Origin: Amphibalanus amphitrite
Taxonomy: Eukaryota > Arthropoda > Thecostraca > Balanomorpha > Balanidae
NCBI RefSeq assembly: GCF_019059575.1
Contig: NW_024881834.1
Location: forward strand, 434,001 to 498,000
DNA length: 64,000 bases
Direction of reading: 5' to 3'
In this document: piece by piece, positions 53,441 through 64,000 of the stretch
How the letters are laid out: each line of letters opens with the position of its first letter
Position numbering within the stretch: the first letter of the stretch is position 1
The notes under the pieces: generated by a model
Database searches by the model: none
Told to the model about the DNA's origin: nothing
The model's input: only the letters and a program-made list of their open reading frames with translations
Position numbers and translations under genes: made by a program

Positions 53441-55354
53441 CGAGCGGCCCGACGCGTCAGCACTCGTGTCTGAGCCGCAGCCCCTCCAACAGTGCGCTGT
53501 GTTGGTGTGCTGTTCCTGTTCCCCAGCGAACAGAAGATGTTAGTGTCGTGTGAATTGTTTGTAACCGGCAGCGGAGCGAAAAGTAATCCAGTAACCACAT
53601 CGCAATAAAACTGCAGAGACGACCGATTTTCAACCAGTGAGAATCTTTTGTCCGAAGGTATCTAAAGCCACCTTCATCATAGTGTACTTAATATGGATCG
53701 GATATTCGTTACTACAAGACTATCTCCACAGGTATGTTTCGTATGTATTTAATTGTGTCAACGGAGCCATTAGAAGTGCTTTTGGTCCATTAGAGTTGCA
53801 TGTTAAGTTGCTGTTAAGTGCGACGTTCATTGCTTTATTTTTTGCCGCTACGTTTTGAGCGGACAGACTTGAGACCGAATCCAAGCTAGCAGGGGCAGAG
53901 TAATGTCATATATATCCCAGGGGGTGCCTTTCCAGCACCTGGCAAATGCAAACGTCCAATTATTGCGTGGAATTTGGAAAAGCACATATAGGTACGTTTT
54001 CCCAGCAGCATCACTCTCCTCGCGACAACCACCCCTGCCGAGCCACCTATGTAATATGTTTCTAGCGCCTAGTTAGCATCTGTTGATGCGTGTCCGCCGG
54101 CTACCGTTTGCTGTAGTTTCAGCCAAGACCCTAAAACTACGTTTCAGCGACGCCTTCGAGTCAGTTTACACGTGTATTTGTCATTGCTATCGTTTTCGAT
54201 AGGCGGTAGACGATAGACATAACAACCACCCAACACGAACAAAAGATACTTCGCCGACAACACTCCCATCCACCAATCACTGTCCGCGTTAGTGCACCGT
54301 CGGCGTCCGCTGGTATTTGTCACGTATTTGTATTGTAATCACGTCCGCTGGATAGCTGTTCAATGCAGCTGCTCTACTGCATAGAGCTGCCACTTACCAT
54401 ACACAAATCGGGACCGAGCTGAGCGGGATGGGTTCTCTGCACTTTGCAGCAGCACAAGGTCAGGCAGCGGGCCTCTCAGAGATGACGGTGTAGGAACCGG
54501 TCCTAGCGGCGACTCAGGCGGCGGCGCGCGCGGGCTGGCTGTGGCCTGTGCACGGGCCGGTTCGACGACGTACGTACGCTCCTCTGTTATCGTGGTTCGA
54601 GTGGCTGGTCGGCGGTGACGGGAGGACTGGCAGTCAGAGTGGACCTCGACTCAGACGCAGAGGATAGCGGAGACGAGTGACGAGTGGTGGTTCTCTAGTG
54701 CAGCAGCTATACCTTGCGTGGTCGTGTCCTCAACAGTTCAGTGGCACAGGTAAACAGGTAGGGATGATAATGAGGTAACTGTTTTCACAGAGACTCTGAA
54801 GCGGCGACCGCCGTCTGGACTGGACGGACTGGAGAGGGGCGATCGTCCTTTCTCGGCTGCTGGCAGCACAACCACTGACCGCTGACCGACTCCCGGGTCT
54901 CTTCTGATCACCTCCGAACGTCAGCCGTAAGCTACTTAGCGGTGTGTTTTGATGTGCTTCAAGTGCCCATCACTCGTTTATTTTGATCTGTGACATGTTT
55001 GGAGATGCATATGCCTGTTGTGTATAAAAAGGTTAGATATATGTACGACTTACGACTATTCGTGCGTTGGATAGGTACTGATTTTAATAGTCAACCAACC
55101 AATAAAAATGCATTCAAAATATATTCGATTGAAAAGAAACACAAAACCTAGGGAACCATGATCATTGATCTCTGTATAAATGAGTACAAATAATTGCTGT
55201 AATCGTCTTACGAATTTACCTCAATCGATCGCGAGAAACCCGCGATCTTCGGCTATCGTCCAGCGGTGAGCGGTTCTTGACGACCCTAATGAAATTGATG
55301 CTTCTATTTTTATATATTGATAAGTAAACGGTGATTTTTTTGCAGGCTACCGCG

Positions 55355-60436
<5,082 letters not shown>

Positions 60437-60827
60437 GTGAGTCCAACCCAAATGCCGGTATTTTTCGCTTAGTTACATCACAGAATGCCGTCAGGTATTG
60501 ACATTAACCAATGGTAACAATCGTATTGAATGCTAACTCTAGTCCAGTTCACCTACCTTCACGGCACCGGGCACGCGTCAAGTGCGAAGTCGGAAGATAT
60601 GTGTCAAAGTTATGTGGTGACCCAACAAAAGAGACCGTAAATCAATCGGTCCAGCGGTTGCTGATATACGAGTACAAAACTATGTATAAGCCTCTCAAAA
60701 GCGTTACAAGCCGGGTCGGGCCGATCATACTGCGATTTTCCCGTTATATTGAAAAGACTTCGTTTTGGTTGCATCGCTCGCTTGCTTGTAACTATAGAAC
60801 TGTAGAAACACATAGGTACACAAACTT
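60437..60827. other. GALM intron 7, start
   Basis: Unassigned sequence before the foldback. The rest of the window to 64000 also appears intronic. Confidence 0.5.
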
Positions 60828-62921
60828 TGAAGGTAAAACGGTCGTCAAGTTAGATGTAAGTGAATCCTAATCTATAGGGGAGAGTGGGGCAAAGCGGCCA
60901 CCCTAACGCTTCTCACGATGCCAACGCTTGATTTTTAAACTTGGAAAGATTCTTTCTATACCAGTGTGATCCCTATTAAGTTGCCTTTTATTTCAACTGC
61001 GTTTTAGTTCCAAAGGCGTACACATACGGAAGATATTGACCAAACTTTAAACCTATGCATATTGGCCACTTTGCCCCATACCCCGGGGCAAAGCGGCCAC
61101 CGGCATCTTCTCAAGTCCCGATATGAGAAACAAAATAGTTGCCTCATGTACGACTGGGGTATTTGATGGTGACAAGGTTTGAGCGAGGATGGATGTTTAC
61201 TTTATCATCTTCCACCTGTAGGTAAACAAAGAAAGGATTTTCATGAAAAAAAGCATTTAATTGCATTATTTGGTAACTCATGCAACTGAAAAGTGGCCAA
61301 GATGAATGCATGACGACACATTTGAATATAAATAATGTTTTTATCCAGATGGTAACAACTCATGGCCAATTGGGGGGTGGCCACTTTGCCCCGGCCACTT
61401 TGCCCCGTGCATACCGTCCGAGACAAAAATATTCCAGCTTAGCTATTAGTGGGGTAAAAAACATTAAAATTGGTAGAATACATGTACGATAACCATGCAA
61501 TGCATGGACAAGAACGCTTATAAAAAATTCCAAACGGTTATGAAATAACGTAGCATTTAAAAATTATAAACATAGTTGGTAACCTGGCAAGAAATGCTTT
61601 TCCGTGTTTCACAGAACAATGGTGATGGGCCTGAAACCCCGGTCTGGCTCATGCGAACGACCGTGAAGAGAAGTATAATTGGAAAACATAAATTGGGACC
61701 GACGCCAGCTATGAAGGGCTTAAACGATGGATGGCCGCTTTACCCCGGGTGGCCGCTTTGCCCCACTCTCCCCTAATCTAAGATTCGGAATCAGGTGAGC
61801 CCCTACGATTTGGACCAAACTTGGTCAGTGGATAGTACGTAACGTCCTGATTACGATGCACCCAAAATCTAAGCTCGGCCCGCCATATTTACGAAGTTAC
61901 GGATGTTTGAATTTCAAGGTCATTCGGGAGAGCCCCTACGATTTCCGTCAGAATTTGTGAACGGACACTCTAGATGCTCCTCATTACGAATATCACAAAA
62001 TTTAAGCTCGGCCCGCCATATTTACGAAGTTACGGAGGTTTGAATTTCAAGGTCATTTGGGTGAGCCCCTGCGATTTCCGTCAAAATTGGTATACGGACA
62101 TATTCCATCCTCCTCATTACAAATATCATAAAAGTTAAGCTCGGCCCGCCATATTTTTCAAGTTACGTAGTCACAAAGTTACGGAATTTCAAGGTCATTC
62201 GGAGAGCCCCTCCGATTTTCGTCAAAATTTGTATGCGGACACATTACATGCTCCTCATTACGAATATCGTAAAAGCTAAGCTCGGCCCGCACTATTTCAA
62301 AAGTTACTGAGGTTTGAATTTCAGTGATTTTCAAACTTCATTAACTTTTGAAATAGTGCGGGCCGAGCTTAGCTTTTACGATATTCGTAATGAGGAGCAT
62401 GTAATGTGTCCGCATACAAATTTTGACGAAAATCGGAGGGGCTCTCCGAATGACCTTGAAATTCCGTAACTTTGTGACTACGTAACCTGAAAAATATGGC
62501 GGGCCGAGCTTAACTTTTATGATATTTGTAATGAGGAGGATGGAATATGTCCGTATACCAATTTTGACGGAAATCGCAGGGGCTCACCCAAATGACCTTG
62601 AAATTCAAACCTCCGTAACTTCGTAAATATGGCGGGCCGAGCTTAAATTTTGTGATATTCGTAATGAGGAGCATCTAGAGTGTCCGTACACAAATTCTGA
62701 CGGAAATCGTAGGGGCTCTCCCGAATGACCTTGAAATTCAAACATCCGTAACTTCGTAAATATGGCGGGCCGAGCTTAGATTTTGGGTGCATCGTAATCA
62801 GGACGTTAGGTACTATCCACTGACCAAGTTTGGTCCAAATCGTAGGGGCTCACCTGATTCCGAATCTTAGATTATAGATTAGGATTCACTTACATCTAAC
62901 TTGACGACCGTGAAGGTAAAA
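60828..62921. mobile_element. Foldback (FB/Mutator-type) element with tandem-repeat arms
   Basis: Two long arms, 60838-62317 (minus the inserted MITE) and 62332-62911, are nearly perfect inverted repeats around a short loop near 62325. Each arm is built of about four tandem units of about 140 bp (AGCTCGGCCCGCCATATTT, GAGCCCCTACGATTTCCGTC). The flanks carry a direct repeat, GAAGGTAAA, extendable to TGAAGGTAAAA, at 60828-60838 and 62911-62921. A 9-11 bp duplication with long, internally repeated arms fits Drosophila FB and Mutator-type foldbacks. No transposase is present. The arms also contain ACGGTCGTCAAG at the outer ends. Confidence 0.85.
60877..61773. mobile_element. TA-flanked MITE inside the foldback
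   Basis: 897 bp with perfect 27 bp terminal inverted repeats beginning GGGGAGAGTGGGGCAAAGCG. TA is duplicated on both sides: the opposite arm of the foldback has a single TA at the empty site (AATCTATAATCTAAG). Inner copies of CCACTTTGCCCC occur near 61067 and 61380-61405. A TA duplication suggests the Tc1/mariner/pogo group. No transposase. Confidence 0.88.
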
Positions 62922-63185
62922 AGTCGGTTTTAAGTTTGATTTAGAAGACACAAGCAAAATAGTATTTTGACAGTACATACTTATATTCACAATGCTTGCA
63001 CACTGAACAAACGTTAGCTGTTAATCTATAGATATAGCCACCACCAATTAATAAGTGATTAAGGGTGTCCCCATCATCAAGCTCACCGACGCACAGATAA
63101 TGATCTTCACACCATAATGATAGCCATGTCGCGGCACTCTGCTAAGAAACCATGTTTCAACATTAAGTGCTATGAAATATGCTAA
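62922..63185. other. Sequence between two foldbacks
   Basis: Unassigned, probably GALM intron. Confidence 0.5.
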
Positions 63186-63775
63186 ACAGGGTGACACAAA
63201 AAAGCGGTCATCACCAAATTTCGAATAACTTCGGAAGTTTTATTCAGATCATCACCAAACTTCGGCCACTTAAGGTCACACCTATGTAGCATACATCCAC
63301 CAAGTTTCAAGTCTTCACTACGAATACTTTTAGTACAGTGTGTGTTTTACGGACGCTCCACAATGTGCTCCAGGTGAGCGCCCCGGCGCTGCAGGGCGTA
63401 GGCACACCTGCATCCGGCGGGCAAAGTTGCCGATAACCCGATAAGAATAGCGTTTCAGGGGTAGCACACCCCCTGAGAACTGTCTCCAGAGGCCATTGCA
63501 CTCTGTAAAGTGCACAGCCATCGGGTTATCGACAACTTTGCCCGCCGGATGCAAGTGTGCCTACGCCCTGCAGCGCCGTGGCGCTCACCTGGAGCACATT
63601 GTGGAGCGTCAGTAAAACACACACTGTACTAAAAGTATTCGTAGTGAAGACTTGAAACTTGGTGGATGTATGCTACATAGGTGTGACCCTAAGTGGCCGA
63701 AGTTTGGTGATGATCTGAATAAAACTTCCGAAGTTATTCGAAATTTGGTGATGACCGTTTTTTGTGTCACCCTGT
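63186..63775. mobile_element. Second foldback element
   Basis: About 590 bp. Arms of about 255 bp start ACAGGGTGACACAAAAAA and end with its complement, pairing almost throughout (for example CAACTTTGCCCGCCGGATGC). The loop is about 70 bp. No coding sequence. I could not read a convincing target duplication. Confidence 0.8.
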
Positions 63776-64000
63776 ACCAGCCCGGACGTGCACACGGCGC
63801 CGGTCAAACTACGAATGGCAGGGGTGGCCACCAGCCTGCCCCGCCCTGAACTGGTCGCCAACGTGGCCGGGTCAGCTGCAGTCGTGTGACGGAACATCAA
63901 CATAAACGTAACACTTATCTCTAGAAAATAAATGAAATACAGCGCTACAGCGAGAAGTTGGGCGATAAACAAAACCATCAGAGAAAAACAAACAGTGAAA
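63776..64000. other. Right edge, no gene seen
   Basis: No exon matching the missing C-terminus of galactose mutarotase is seen. Confidence 0.5.

Larger units (their letters stand above)
52241..55354. other. Upstream region of GALM; two candidate 5' UTR exons
   Basis: No coding exon is seen. Two good donors could end non-coding first exons: CCGAAAG/GTGAGT (GT at about 52746) and GGCACAG/GTAAAC (GT at about 54750). The start exon at 55355 has its acceptor TTTTTTTGCAG only 9 bases before the ATG, so an upstream exon is expected. A CA repeat (about 52763-52817) and a GGGGA tract (about 53395-53440) lie here. Confidence 0.4.

Overview
The window is nuclear DNA from a metazoan, most likely an arthropod and probably a crustacean. 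The evidence is long introns with GT/AG junctions, exons far more GC-rich than the introns, a Klingon/Wrapper-type neural adhesion gene, a degenerate CCTAA (TTAGG) tract that matches the arthropod telomere motif, tRNA-derived SINEs, and many DNA transposons with their target-site duplications. There are no prokaryotic operons, CRISPR arrays or phage genes. The species assignment is inference.

Layout. Positions 1-25,000 hold no protein-coding exon I can support. They contain a hairpin cluster (708-1132), a SINE (6975-7318), a decayed P-element-like transposon with both ends and a 7-8 bp target duplication (8968-11313), an array of AGGTCA half-sites (14973-15114), a TTAA-flanked piggyBac-type element (17621-18232) and a 2.2 kb composite repeat (18260-20443).

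From 27218 to 44097 (+) ten exons with fully compatible phases encode 470 residues of a GPI-anchored adhesion protein with three Ig domains and one fibronectin III domain. A possible signal-peptide exon lies at 25562-25706. Its introns are loaded with repeats, including a second copy of the composite repeat and two further TTAA-flanked elements that closely bracket the third-Ig exon.

Convergent to it, on the minus strand, is a single-exon coding region for the proteasome lid deubiquitinase PSMD14/Rpn11 (46717-47652). The candidate poly(A) signals of the two genes lie about 30 bp apart. Upstream of PSMD14 is a nest of two related palindromic transposons (49000-51027) and a second SINE.

From 55355 (+) seven exons encode most of galactose mutarotase (GALM); its last exons lie beyond the right edge. 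Its first intron holds an intronless minus-strand gene for a secreted protein with an atypical fibrinogen-like domain. The sequence after its seventh exon carries two foldback elements, one of which has a TA-flanked MITE inside it.

Most notable: (1) in both multi-exon genes, tandem repeats are built from copies of the gene's own splice junctions (39352-39566, 42988-43203, 58001-58226); (2) two palindromic transposons each carry another element inserted in one arm, while the other arm keeps the empty site, so the duplications (TA, and ATGT) can be read directly; (3) a P-superfamily element with intact ends but a broken transposase. The genes do not form a pathway; they look like ordinary neighbours in a repeat-rich genome.
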